The notes: generated by a model not told the origin, from the letters alone. Counted from the first letter of the stretch, positions 48,203 to 60,545 are shown. The stretch is 64,000 nt of DNA from Serpula lacrymans var. lacrymans S7.9 (GCF_000218685.1 NW_006763293.1:2291968-2355967), one strand, 5' to 3'. Made by a program: numbers and translations.

Positions 48203-48683
48203 AATGGAGCATGAAGACCAATGTAATTGTGAAAACCCGCCAAAGAATCCTAGAAAGAAAGAAAAAGGTTGAAGTCGTAAAGGAACTTGAATGGATTCAA
48301 TGTAGGTTAGTTGGGCGCTTACTTCAGGTCAAAGGCCGAAAATCAACAATCGGTCACCACAACGCGAAGCCACGTGACTGAGTTCACCGACTCACGGGAC
48401 GGCAGTTCGAGTCCCACGCGTAGCAACCTTAGTAAAATCCAAGTACCGTATTTTGGTAAAATTCTATGTCATACTCTGTAAACTCCAGATTCTTCATTAT
48501 GATACATGTACTGTATGTTATATGTGTTACTCATGAATACAATGTAATCGTGACTGGGCTGAAGAAGTATACCAGTGAAACATGTAAAGTGAAAAGAACC
48601 GGTCCTAAAGATGTGTGGATGAGAAGAAAATGATAGTACATGATGATATTAGTCTTGTGCGATTCGTGAAAATTGGTAACGGC
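48203..48683. other. Intergenic stretch between two RhoGEF genes
   Basis: 481 bp. No coding frame is supported. A short region (48361-48425) contains a B-box-like GTTCGAGTCC and flanking complementary bits, but it does not fold into a proper tRNA. The rest is AT-rich. Confidence 0.45.
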
Positions 48684-51600
48684 CTATGATCCTGAGGTTT
48701 GCAATATTTTACTATTCGACAACGGACTGAAACGATGTAAAATAGATAGATTCCGACGAAGTTTCCGTGGCGTGGCTTCATGCGTTATCGAAGGAATAAC
48801 ATTCGCCGTCACGCGATGAGTATTAAGAGGAGAATGAGGAGAAAACAGTGACTTTTTTCGAACAGGGACTGGAGAGTCTCGTGGTGAAAGATACACGTCT
48901 GATGCAGACATACTGTTCGAATGAGTTACATCATACTGCCTGGGATCCGTTTGCCGAAAGTGACCTTCAGGTGGAAGCATTGGATGTACTTGGATACCGT
49001 TGAATGACTTCGAAGTTCTAGTAGGCGAATCCTCCGCAGGAGCATCAGGAGCACTTCGCACCCGCCGACGCAATGATCCTTTTGACCACCATTTTAGTAA
49101 AATTGGAGTCAACGATCCACTACCGCGTCGTTCATAGTCAGCTTCGGAAGATGGCCGTGACAATGAAAGCGCTGGTGAAGATGAGCGCGATTGAAAAAGA
49201 CCCCGTACATTCTCCACCATGGATCGACTCCGCTTGGGTATGAATTCATCTTCGCGAACCACGAGAAAATCCGGCTTGATGCTAGCGTCGTTAAGGACGG
49301 TAGGGGGTGCAGAAAGCGGCGCAGAAACGATTGGCGGGCTTTCGACATTAGGTCCCAGAGCAGATCCGGAGAGAGACGAACACTGCGAGATGGGAGTGGG
49401 CGATTCTGATAAAATATCCCCAATCTCTTCACCTTCAGAAGACAGGTTCCTCGACACTGCGACGATTTTCAATTTTTTGGGCTGCCTACGCTTGCTCAAA
49501 GATTTGGACGATGAAGAATTTTGAACACCGACGTGAGGCTCCGAATCGGTTAGCACTCCATACCCGTCTACAAAGCTTTTCCTTCTTGGTACAAGAACGC
49601 TTTCTCGTTTTGTCAACCTGTTCTTCGCAGCAACGCTCATAGCACCAGCCATTCCCAAACCAGAATTGGACCTTGAGAAGGAACGAGAGATTTTTTGGGC
49701 CTGGAATAACTCCTCTTCATGAGAGTGAGCGTAAAAGCGCGCGGAAAGACAGTTTTGTGAGAAAACATCCAGTAGTCCTCTATCAACTTGTTCACGAGCT
49801 GGTGCCGTAGACCGAACAAGATGGACTACGTCTGATTCGGACAGAGGAGAAAAGTACCCCTTCACAGACGCAGTAGAAGAGCGACGGCTCGGCATGACAG
49901 TGGTGGGAGGTGGTAAGCTTTCTGGTCTCTTCGGCTGATTGTTATCCGCACGAACAGCCGGCGGAGGAGCTTTGTCGTCTAGAATGAGACTATCGATGTC
50001 AATGTCTAGTTCAGGGATCGATTGTATAGTAGGGAGGGCATTAATGATCTCGAAGGGGGCATCTTCTAACATTGAGGCAACGAAATCGCATTTGCCGTCT
50101 GCTTGCAGGCTAGACACAGGTTCATCTGTCCATGACCTAGGCATAGATAGAGCATGATGAATAGCAGCCATCCAAATTTCTTTTTCCCGACGACAAGATG
50201 CTGCCAGCTCTAACAAGTGACCTTTAGACGATAGACGAAACCAATTTGGTAGTAAATCTGAAGTAGAATCGTATGAGGTTTTGCAAGATACTGATCGTCA
50301 AAACAGACCTTGATCCTTCTCAACATCCACAAGGTCGAAACCAGCCAACGAAAACCAGTGCTTTGGTTCATAAAGTCTACCCTTAGTAACCTTAACAAGG
50401 ATAAGATATCCACCAGGATATAGGAATGAGCCAAGGTATTTTGCTTTGACTGTTCCATTACTGCCTGAATTCTGTGAGTGATAATGGATGACGTCAAGCG
50501 ACCCAGCCAAACGGCAGGGACCTAGTGAAGATAAGAAAGCCTGCGTCAGCTGAGCACTAGGGCGGGTATAGGATGTCGTAGACTGAGATAAGAATTGGGA
50601 GATACGAGTGACAATAAGTGACGACTTGACAGCGAGATCCTGGCAACGTCGTGCTTCATCTACTGAGCTTGCAACAAGACGCATAGCTTGCAAAGCGGCT
50701 TGGACACTTAATTCAACCGTCGAGTCGGAGGGCGTAGCATTGGCGACAGGTTCGGAGCCTTGAGCCTGAGAGCCACCCTTTTCTCCAGTTTTATTGTTTG
50801 TCTGCAGTGAGTCTAGTAAAAGGGGGTACTTGCAGATCCTCTGTACAGGTTTGATAAGGTAGTCCATAAAGGCAAGCCGAGTACCCTTGTCGCGTTGGTT
50901 ACTCTCATGGTGTCCAGTTTCGGATGCACTTGGAGCTGGGGCTTTGAGATTGTAGTTTGATTTGGCCTGCTGTAATACCTGAGGACGCGTAGGTATCTCC
51001 AGAGATGAGAGTGAATGTCGTCTCATTTTTTGGGTTGCCGTACTAGATATACTACTTTTTCCATGACCTTCATGCCGTCCCTTTGCTACAACTTCAGCAT
51101 GGGCTTGATCTGACGCATGTAGACGAAGGCTAGTGGCCATGGTTGCACACCGTTGCTCGAAAAAATCCCACTCGGAGGGATGTTCCTGTTGAACTTTACG
51201 AAACAGATCGAAGACTTCTGGGTGGCCAGAACAAAAAGACTGGTACAAATTGAACTGAGATGCCTGTATCTCGAATGTCAGGTGGTTCTACGTAAGGTAT
51301 AGATGGAACGGACCTGCGCGGCAAATTGTTTACAAATTGCTTCGATCGCAGCATTGAGGTTCCGGAAAGAGGGAATGTCGAGGTCTGCTTGTTGACCGCT
51401 TGCCTCACTTGAACTTTGATATGCATCATAGGTCGTGGAAAATCCAAGAGGGGCGACAGTGGCCTGTAACTCGCGAACGAACTTTTCGTGAAAATTCAGG
51501 AGATCTTCAGCGTTGCGCGTTACCAGATCCAAATCACGGCTGGAAAACAGATACCGGGAAGCGTTCTTATCTTTCTCCCTCGCCAAAAAGGAAGCGCCTG

Positions 51601-52973
51601 GCGGCGTTACTTGGCCCCCGGAAGGACCAGAAGAAACGGACTGGTTAAGCTCAGCTACGTGAGAGGAAGAATTTGCCCGAGGACTGGGATTAAGAGCCGT
51701 CATCGCAAAAGAAGACGACGGAGAACGAGAGAAGTGAGATAGCGTCAGGTTGGACGACGTGCTGAAGTGGGATGGGGATGTAATCGGTCGATTAGTCAAA
51801 ACGGGGAGCAGTCGAAGGTAAACCTAAGTGACCAAAAAAATAATAAAGGGACAGAAACATTTTGAGATAAATACCAAATGTTGCGTGAATCTATGATCAA
51901 ACAGTACTGACCGTGACCAAAATCCTTAAGTCTATCAGATAACCCGTTTCGGTAGTGAGCAGCTCCATCAATGCGTGATATTTTCGAGCGAAATCCTTCT
52001 TTCCGATAATGCTCTGTTGTCCTACTGAAGAAATACTAGTCGTGGCTGATAACGACCGTGGAGACTTCAAATCAGGTTCTTCTAAACCCACTGCATTACT
52101 GATAAGTTTGCTCTCGACTGTATGACTATCATCTTCCTTATCTGAATTTCCGTCGTCGGGTATTTGAAAAAGAGGTTTGGGGCGTGAAGGCTGAGAAGAG
52201 AGACGACCCTTTTCGCGTCCTTGCAAGAAGTGCTCGGCCTGGTTCTCGGTCACGATTGCCCGGAGTGGACTTCCGTTATTTTTCGAGCCCTTCCGAACAT
52301 GGTAAGCACGAGGACTTTTGGATATAGACGGTGGCGGCGGCGGAGGCGTTGGAGGGAGAGGCTTGGACAACGACATAGGCGGGAGGGAGGCCCGACGTTT
52401 TGCTTTCTCGCCATTGCATAACGGGTCATGCCAGCACGATGCGGGTGACGAGATTGAAGGGGTCAATGATGAAGACGGCCGATTCGAAATGGAGCTGGAA
52501 GTTCTATGTACAAACTTTGGAGGAGGCGTGGGAGGCGTGGAGGTCCATGTAGGCGTCAGGATCGACGTAGGAGACCTCACGGAGCCTCCTTGACTCAGAT
52601 AATCCACCTCACTTTTACTCTTCGAGCTTTGGTGGTCTTGTTCCTCCTCCGTATCTGAATTGAGACAGAAAGTGTTTGGAGATATACTAGTAGCAGGCGT
52701 GGAAATTGGTGAAGCGATGATAGGTGTGAGAGGGGCAAACACGCGAGCTGACAATGACGACCTGTGACTGGTACGCCCTAAAGCATGTGCCGAGGGTACT
52801 TGAATTAGAGGATCTGCATACTCAGGATTCGGCTTATAGGACCGGCGTTCGCGGAGAGACCTTCGTAACGACGGGGAAAGTTGACCGTTGCTTGCGGGGG
52901 CCGTCTGCACAAATGAGGGAGGATGGACTGAGGACGAACAACCATCCATCGGTGGGGGGTAAACAGACTGCAT
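48684..52973 (-). CDS. Second RhoGEF (DH-PH), Ser/Pro-rich
   Basis: Start MQSVYPPPMDGCSSSVHP. A ~330-residue disordered N-terminus has poly-Pro (PLPPTPPPPPPS). The DH domain starts FARKYHALMELLTTETGYL with IDLRILVT, spliced to VYLRLLPVL. It continues RDLDLVTRNAEDLLNFHEK with FVRELQ; after another intron come ASQFNLYQSFCSGHPEVFD and WDFFEQRCA. The CR3-type LAFMDYLIKPVQRICKYPLL leads into helices (LRLVASSVDEARRCQ-like). The PH-like part has AGSLDVIHYHS, VKAKYLGSFLYPGGYLIL, PKHWFSLAGFDLVD and, after an intron, RREKEIWMAAIHHALSMP. A ~450-residue Ser/Arg-rich tail ends KILQTSGS. Two large inserts within the DH domain are unusual and are probably disordered loops. It acts as a Rho-family exchange factor; the target cannot be told. 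It lies directly upstream of the other RhoGEF on the same strand. Confidence 0.84.
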
Positions 52974-54630
52974 ATAACGATGGGAGATCAGACGATTTCT
53001 GTGAAAGATGGAGGTTTATTAAAGCAGCAACGAACCTTGGAGTTGTGGTATGCGAGTTAGCAATATACAAATGCAGCAAACCACGAATCTGTTGTGCTCA
53101 CTGGCACTCCACCTCACCAGGGAAGAGAAAAGACAAAGGGAAATAAGAAAAGAGGGTGCGGGTATGACCTAAACTTTGGTCCTAAACGTCCGTGACCACT
53201 AAGGCAGCGTGTGTATGACCAGATGTAACTCAGGATGAGAACAACGAACCGACGGTACGTCCTCGCACCCGCTCGCTATGAAACGTTGCTTTATTCGCTA
53301 TCGTCGATGGCAGCGAGCAAGGGGATTGTATCAGCGAAAGGTAACGATCCTACAAGAGCATACGAACGAGACGGAGTGGGAGTAAAAATAACCTCCAGAG
53401 TGGGTTTAATATTTAGGAGGAGGCAATTTGTAGATAAAATGAAATATAAACTATAAATGTAAATAACTGCGTGCACCAAACTGGGTGGAAATCGTCAGAG
53501 ATTCGTCACAAAAACTGTTCCGAGATCTGGCGGAGATCAAAATAATTAACGCGTTTTGTGCCACAGACGCGTCTGGGGAAGCACGTGCGTTGTTTTTCAG
53601 TAGGATTTCAGGCACAAGTGTCAGTATTAATATCTGCACACCTCCTGGACATGCCAAACATATTTTAACTTGCCGCCAGACTCGTGGCAAGTTCAGCATA
53701 TGCTGGCACTGTATACATTAGACCGTGAGGTTCATATGAACAGTTGATCCAGACTCATCGCAAAAATCTTACTACTGTTCGGCTTTGAGCCAACGTGGAC
53801 TTTTTCGCTAGAACCTATGCCTTTTTTGTCCGACATCGCGGCCGAGCAGATTTTTTTACCCTAGGCTCAGCTTAGGCTCAATGCGTAAAAGGTAGCAGTA
53901 AGCACGCAATTATCCTAATCGCGTGTCCACCCACTCTTTGAATTTCTGATAATCAACTGATAACGGCTTTGAAGTTTCAAGCACCTTCACATGTACACAG
54001 TTGCATGCGAATGCGCCATGATCTGAGTAACCAGACCCCCCAGTATGCATGAGTATCTACTCACGGCAGTGTTCGACTCCCCACGTTGGTGGGATTTGTT
54101 ACTGATTTCTTCGTAGCTGCCCGGGCCATTACTCGAATAATAGAAAGGTGTGCCATCATGGTTTTCGCCCTTCTGTTTCATATTGGAAGCGCATTGGCCG
54201 CAATCACGCGAGCCAAAGATAGAATATCTCAAACTCGAGGAAACCTTCCTACAATCACCGTGGGGTGCCGTCGGTAGGACCGCCATGGACTGCCATGTAA
54301 AGCTATTTCTTCCCTTATCTTCTTCACCACTTTAGGAACCCGCGACGTTACTGATTTGTGGAAATGATGCATCATTACAAGCATCATTCAGGTTTAAACA
54401 AGTACAGTATTATGATGGAGCCGTCAAGTTGTCAGAAAGGACAGCGTGGAACCTCGAATATTCAATAATTGTACAAAATACTCTAACGATGAATGATGAT
54501 CACATTAGTTGGGTTGGTGTCGGGATACAGAGTGTTACACTCACATAAGTCAACAGTGATACCCAGACGAAGAACCTAACAATCTGCAGCAGAACTACAT
54601 ACTTGACCGCGCCGAATATCGTCCATTACG
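52974..54630. other. 1.66 kb intergenic stretch, no gene seen
   Basis: Lies upstream of the second RhoGEF and downstream of the GRR1-like gene, both on the minus strand. Small frames (53235-53721, 53987-54335) show no domain, no consistent splicing and no start context worth calling. A near-repeat of TAGGCTCA occurs at about 53872-53881. It probably contains a long RhoGEF promoter/leader; an unrecognised non-coding RNA cannot be excluded. Confidence 0.45.
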
Positions 54631-56277
54631 TTAGTATAGGTCAAGCTTGTCGTCGGATCGGGGAACGAAGGGTATATTCTGGACTTCTGCCTCCCGGCGA
54701 CGCTGGTCCTCTTTGTCCAAGAACCTGCGTAGGGCTTTGACATTCTCCCCGCTGAACACCCGAAAAACAGCTTGCTGATCCGCGTCGAGAGTCTTCCGAT
54801 GAACAGTTGCGTCAGATGCTATCAGCATTTACGAAAACAGACTCACCCTGGGTGGAGTATCGGAGAACCTGCTGACGCCTTTCCTTCTGAAGGATGGCAC
54901 ACCGGTTGCAGTCAGATGTTGGAGGTTTTGCAAATTGCGCATCAGACGATGAGCCGAATCCAGCGAAATGCGATCGCAGTACGAAAGATGCAATCGCTCC
55001 AAGTTCGGGGTGTGTTCGGCGAGAAAGTAGACGGCATTGTCAGTAAGTTTGTGAACGCGAACAAGACTGAGGCGCTGAATATTTGGTAGAGTACCCAACT
55101 CAAATACCGACATGTCTGTTAAGTGACGGCAAACTGCGCAGGTGTTAGCTTGGAAGAGGAAACGCCTGTCCAGAAACATACATGCTAGATCGATAGATCT
55201 GAGTTTGAGGCAAGCTCGTGCTAGTTTTACGATAGCAGTATCCGTGACATGTTGAGCATGCGCAAGGACAAGGATGTCCAGGTGTTTACCGAGTTTGCAT
55301 ATGCTTTCCACTGCTCTATCCGTTAGCTTCGAGCACCCGGACAGCACTAGTGTTTGAATTTTTGGGGCATGCAACACGATTCCTTCGATCGCCTCGTCCG
55401 TGATTTTTGTGCAATATCCAAGGTCCAACACTCGCAAATTTTCTGCCGTGTGTCGTAGGAAAAGGGGAGGAAGGGCATCAAGCCAGGTCACTGGTCTGTG
55501 CGGTAGGGGTTTCCCATCCGGTGCTGCCTCCCCCCAAGCGGACGAACATGGGAAAGCCTTGTCCGTCAACAGCGAGCAGCGGCTTAGACGCAGTACCCGG
55601 AGCTTCCTTGAATACGACCAGATATCGCGCACAGCTATAGCGGTCAGCAGGGGCAGATCGCATAGCTCTAGCTCCACAAGCTTGGAGCACGATTTCGCTA
55701 TGGCTGATATGGAAGGATCGGTAAGGCCTCCGACGGCATTCAGCTGTACCCACTGAAGAGGAGGGGATTTAGCCATGAGCTCCAACACTCCTACATCGGT
55801 TACAAACTTGCAACCGGATAAATTGATGCCCTGAAGATTTGACGCATCAGAGGCAAGTTTGACGACAGTCCTGTCTGTGATATCTGGAACTCCAGACAAG
55901 ACCACAGACTCTAGATAAGGGCATAGCGGGAGAACCTTTGCAAGACGGTCGTCTGTCACGTACGGGCTACGCCTCTGTAGAACCAAGTGTCGCACTCTGC
56001 GGCACTCTCCATCGTCTGCTGGAAGACGGTCAATAATTCTACTCAGATCCTCGTGAAGTTCAACCATTGAAGGTATGGGGTAGCGAATAACCTTGATATG
56101 CGGTAATGGATATGAATGATTCAATGGCCTGTATCGCGAAATGCTTGGGAAGGGTAGCGCCTGTAAAGCTATACAATGTATCCAAGAAAAGCCATTTTGG
56201 TAAGAGTGAGACAACGGCGATGGAATCAAACCTGGCCGGCGAAACACCAAGCGCCTTGCAGGTTTTCCCAGCGACAA
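54631..56277 (-). CDS. GRR1/AMN1-type leucine-rich-repeat protein (N-terminus uncertain)
   Basis: A run of ~26-residue cysteine-containing LRRs: LVLSGVPDITDRTVVKLAS-type units such as LQGINLSGCKFVTDVGVLEL, LRVLRLSRCSLLTDKAF, LRVLDLGYCTKITDEAIEG, IQTLVLSGCSKLTDRAVES and LERLHLSYCDRISLDSAHRL. A 48-nt in-frame intron near 55140-55190 separates SIDLA from CRHLTDMSVFELG. After GVPSFRRKGVSRFSDTPPR a last exon gives QAVFRVFSGENVKALRRFL, the end expected for GRR1. Family role: substrate receptor of SCF ubiquitin ligases. The F-box itself was not identified. The LRR frame stays open up to 56277, but a second frame over 56030-56290 also reads plausibly, so the first exon and true start are unsettled. 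MVELHEDLSRIIDR at ~56066 is the latest reasonable start. Confidence 0.75.
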
Positions 56278-56361
56278 GTCTGATGGTGATACTCGGCTAT
56301 TACGGCAACATTATAAACCCAGCGCTGCCGTTTGCCTTGCAATCGCACTGTCGACGAAACC

Positions 56362-56719
56362 ATGTCAATGACCAGGACGTCGACAAGCTCAAGTTCGTCT
56401 ACAGTGACGCCTACAGCTAAAGCTCAGAACTTCAATCCACCACCACTTCAGCCGCCCCCAGCTAATCCATCGAGCCGTATCCCAGTCACGCCTGCCGTCT
56501 TGCGTTCTATATTCGCATCCTCGCGCACTCCTCATGAAGAAAGGTCTATTTCTCGTATTGCATTCTTCAGGTAAAGAGAAAACAGCACTATATACGGCTA
56601 TCTCTAATAAAATTTCCTTTAGATTCGCTGGTTTCCTGTTTAGTTGCGTCTTCATAAGCTTCGCTGCCGCCCGAGGAAGAGGGATCAAAAGTGGTGCGGC
56701 GTTGTTAGGCGTAGTATAG
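56362..56719 (+). CDS. Small single-span membrane protein, unrecognised
   Basis: ATG at 56362 gives MSMTRTSTSSSSSTVTPTAK, a Ser/Thr- then Pro/Asn-rich N-terminus, then IPVTPAVLRSIFASSRTPH and EERSISRIAFFR. One intron (about 56573-56622, GTAAAG...CTTTAG) joins FAGFLFSCVFISFAAARG, a single hydrophobic span, and the C-terminus is RGIKSGAALLGVV. Total ~90 residues. Basic residues on both sides of a short span hint at a mitochondrial or ER tail-type anchor, but no family was recognised. It is divergent from the GRR1-like gene and converges with the amidohydrolase 68 bp away. Confidence 0.55.
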
Positions 56720-56786
56720 CAGTCCTATTCTTCTGATCATAGGCGATTCAGAGGTAAGGATATCAAATATATAATCCGTACATGTG

Positions 56787-59700
56787 CTACAAAATATCCA
56801 CCATTCCTCTCTGGGAAGATATCACAGCAGCTACTTTACTCGACATATCAAACACACTTCCTCCATCATACGCGACTAAATCCAAATCTACATCTTCTAC
56901 ACCTAGCATTCTGTCCAGATTAGTTGTCACTAAGGCGTACGCTTGACGTTGGTCGATTTTCCCATGAGACTCGAGCGATGCCTGCAAAGTAGAAGACAGA
57001 CGGTATATCGAATACAAGATGAAACTATAAGGTGATGAAACTCACCCATGCCATATCAAACCTAGCATTCCGCGCAGCCCACGCTTCAGGAACACCTAAT
57101 GCCACTAGGACACCATTCCGAATCAGAGTGACAGCTTGTGTATCATTGGAGAGTGGAGGACCAGGTAATCTAGCAAGTCGGAATCTCAGTCCCTTTATCA
57201 ATTATTAATGAGTAGTATTTCCCTTACATCCTACGTTGATCCCATTCCCCTGGGTATGGTCTTGCAGGATTGATGATTACGCCTACATCAGCTTCACCTA
57301 AAGATAAGATGTCGTCAAGATAATATTCAAACACTAGACAACAAATCTCACCGATTTCTTCCGCAAGAATATGTGCTTCGGAGGCCCCAGCGAAGATTAG
57401 CCTGTTTTGAGGTGTAAGCTCTAGGCAACCAAAAAGAAAAAGGCTGTCGCAAAGTAAGCTACCTTAGTGCGGAGCCATGGGCCCGTTGAACTTCTTTCTT
57501 TAGCAGTAACAAGGATGCCATGATATCTGCACTATGAACCTCAATGACAAGGGGTATGGTGCCCTGGAATTTGAATAACTGAGAGATATTTTTCGCTGCA
57601 CCCGCCGGATGGATTTACCTGAGAAGCTTTCTTAAACCACTGTCCAGTCAGGGTTTCTTGGGAGCCGGGATCAAGAAGCAGTCGGCGCAGGATTGCAATT
57701 TGTTCACTGATACTGATGATCTTCTTTCCAGACTTCGAAGCTAAAGGATGGGGTCTGCCAATGGACACATGAAGTGCGGCCACTTCTTGGATCAAGGCTC
57801 CTTTATCCAATATATGTCGAGAACCAGTCCGGAAAGTTGTAGAGAGCCCTGAAAAGCTAGGTGAAGCACCATCGAAAAGTGTTCTCTTGAATAAAGAAGA
57901 TGTAGCAGAAGTCACGCCTGCACGATAGGCCGTCCTGCATTTTAGCTTTTATAAGATGAAGAAAAGGGGATATATCAGTGCATAAACATACAGTGCATTC
58001 CGGGTGCTGAATTGAAGTGCGTCCACTGCACGTACGAGACCACCTGCGTCACCTAGTATGCTGGGTACATCCGCAAGGAAAGAATCATGTAATGGCCCAT
58101 TGCCTGTCGATGGCTCCCCAGCTATTTCTTCTAATCCCAGAGGTGATCCATAGGACATTAAACCAGGTGAGATAGTTCCATTATGCAAGTCAATAAACTC
58201 GATCGATGTCTCGAGCTCGGCTACCACTGATTCACATGTGGATGTGATACCTGCGCATACAATGTGACCATCTTTAATGGCTACGATCGTCTGTCCCTTT
58301 TGCTGATCGTCCGACAGGTTGATCTCTTCTATACCACGTTCGCCTTTGATCCACAGCTCCTTGACATTCACAAAGACCACTTGTTTGCGCTGACTTATCG
58401 GCTCCAACGGTGGAAGGCCATCCCAGTGAACAGCTTTCTGGCGTTCTTCGTCCCAAACGGGGACCTGAGGCAAATTCAGCCATGTCTGGCCTTCCTTGCA
58501 CTTTCCAATGTCAACTAGCCCTGCGTTTTCGCCTGCTTTAGATGGAATGGGGATTTGAGCAATGCCGTCAATCCAAATCCCAACAGAGGTAGCGCCGAGA
58601 TGTAATGGGTGGGAATCCCAAAGCACGATATCTGCGTCGGCGCCCTGCCTGATAAAACCAATGCGATGATCAAGACCAGCGATAGTTGCCGGCACAGAGG
58701 TCACAGAAGCAAGTGCGAGGTTATATGGTAAACCAAAGTAATGGGCTTGCTGTGCCTCATAAAGAAGGTAGCGAGAGTTAAGTACGGGATGATCAGACTG
58801 GAAATGAATCCCATCAGAAACTTAGTCATTTGATATGTAAACAATCAAACCTTCATCACCACTGGGATGTTGTTATCGGCGAGGACGCGCGCAGCATATT
58901 CGGATCCTCTGTACGACTCGCGTTTATACCTAAGTTGATGTTCATGCTGAGACCGTCAATGAAAAGAGTTAGGGTTTACCTATGATTGGTAGCAAATATT
59001 GCAGCAGCTGGAGTTCCTCCCCACCTATAATTTGAAATATAACATGTCTTCACACAGGAGTATTAAAGTATACACACGTTCTTTTCAATACATCAGGAAC
59101 TAGCCAGGCTTCAGAGGCATGATGGAACGATGCAATAGGGAAGTGAAATTCATTCGTTAGCTATAGTAATATCATTATCAGGAAACGAGACCTTGCGCGA
59201 AAAGGAGCAAAGTTGAGCGCACCCGAACAATATTATCAAGATCTACCGCTTCATAGCAGTGATTTGAAATCTGGGGTAATTTAATTGGCACAGTTTAAGA
59301 CATCGAGGCAAAAAATGGCCAAACCTTGACGCGTCCTCGCAGGACGTCAACGAGCATCTCCCACTGCAGACTCTCAGGGAAGTCTTCGCGGGAGTTCCAT
59401 GTTCCTGCTTCCACATCCTCACAGTATTTATCCTGCGCAGCCTTGATCTTACGCGCTTCCTCGTAGGCAGCTCTGAAGGACCAAACAGCATCCATGCGCG
59501 TTCCATGGCGAATTAGGTTTTCACCACAAGCCTGCCTTCAAACAACTTATGAGCAAGTGTTCCAGTATAATGAAGGATACGCGTACTTCATATGACGCCA
59601 ACGAGGCGTTAAATTTGGGCCGTTATCTGTTCCGTTGAGAGTATGCGGTGGTTCTAAGATCATGGATGATGGAGACCTCTCAGGGGTCTTTCTAAGCTTC

Positions 59701-60545
59701 ATCATGAATGCTTGCCCGCCTACATATATCATTAATGTTAGTATTGAACTATGCACTGTAAGCGAAGCACGTACCGATTGCATTACTACTCCCAGGTAAG
59801 ACTTGGGCCGTAGTGATACCACCAGCCATAGCTAGACGAATTGATTCATCATGCGTATTGAAACCATCGATACTCCTTAACCACGGCAAAATAGGGCCTT
59901 TTGGTGAATTCACATCGATGACACCTGCATATATGCGTCAGTAGTACACAGTCTCCATCAGCTAGAAGTGCTTACCTGCTAGAAGAGGTGCGCTCAACAT
60001 TCCAACATGAGAATGAAGGTCGACTACAGTCGCAGCCCCTACTGGTCAGGTTGATATCATGAAACAAGGTCAGCTCACTCACCCAAACCCGGTGTAACCC
60101 ATGCACCCTGGGCATCGACGATGGTAAGGTTAGTCGTGGTGGAGAGTAAATCTTCAGGGACATATCCAACTGCTTTAATTATTCCATTGTCCAGTAACAA
60201 ATCGCCGAACAAGATTTCCGTTCCATTATGTTCTCCAGTCCAAATCCTCGCGTTCGTGATCAGCGTTGAAGGTGTTCCAAAGTCATATCTGTCCGATACC
60301 GCCCTGTGCTGAAAACCTTCAGGAGGCCCTGGACGTACTTTCAAGGCTGCACATTTCCTCAGTATCTGTTGTGCATTGATAGGTACATGTTGAATCCGCG
60401 CTTGAAAATTACTGGTTTCGAAATGAAGGCCCGTCGTGAAGAGAGCTGAGACAACAAACAAAGACAAAAATGCAATAATCCTGCCAGTGCTAAGGCTTTT
60501 GCAGTGCCCTGTACCAGAGTCCAGTAGAGCAATCCGCTTATCCAT
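56787..60545 (-). CDS. Membrane-anchored amidohydrolase with a degenerate second domain
   Basis: Start MDKRIALLDSGTGHCKSL, then one N-terminal transmembrane anchor (IIAFLSLFVVSALFTTGLHF), so the rest is probably luminal or extracellular, with several N-x-T/S sites. Domain 1: LITNARIWTGEHNGTEILFG, IVDAQGAWVTPGL and the metal-binding VDLHSHVGMLSAPLL (HxH). Then DGFNTHDESIRLAMAGGITT with QVLPGSSNAIGG; LTNEFHFPIASFHHASEAWL; ATNHRYKRESYRGSEYAARV; VVMKSDHPVLNSRY (catalytic-type Asp); and ADIVLWDSHPLHLG. Domain 2 repeats the plan: IVAIKDGHIVCAGI, FIDLHNGTISPGLMSYGSPL, TAYRAGVTSAT, LVIEVHSADIMASLLLL and GVIINPARPYPGEW. It lacks the HxH after PGL. Related fungal proteins are often labelled imidazolonepropionase-like or CE9 amidohydrolases; the substrate is unknown. 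More than a dozen introns. Confidence 0.8.

Noticed and set aside
48355..48430. Possible tRNA or tRNA remnant (GTTCGAGTCC B-box-like motif with ACGCG/CGCGT ends)
   Set aside because: The T arm cannot pair (GGCAG against CCCAC), there is no convincing acceptor stem or A box, and the middle hairpin is only 5 bp.
54065..54110. B-box-like GTTCGACTCC suggesting a second tRNA
   Set aside because: The flanking bases do not form a T stem or acceptor stem in either strand.
53987..54286. 99-codon minus-strand frame in the large gap
   Set aside because: No domain, no start or splice context, and composition like its surroundings.
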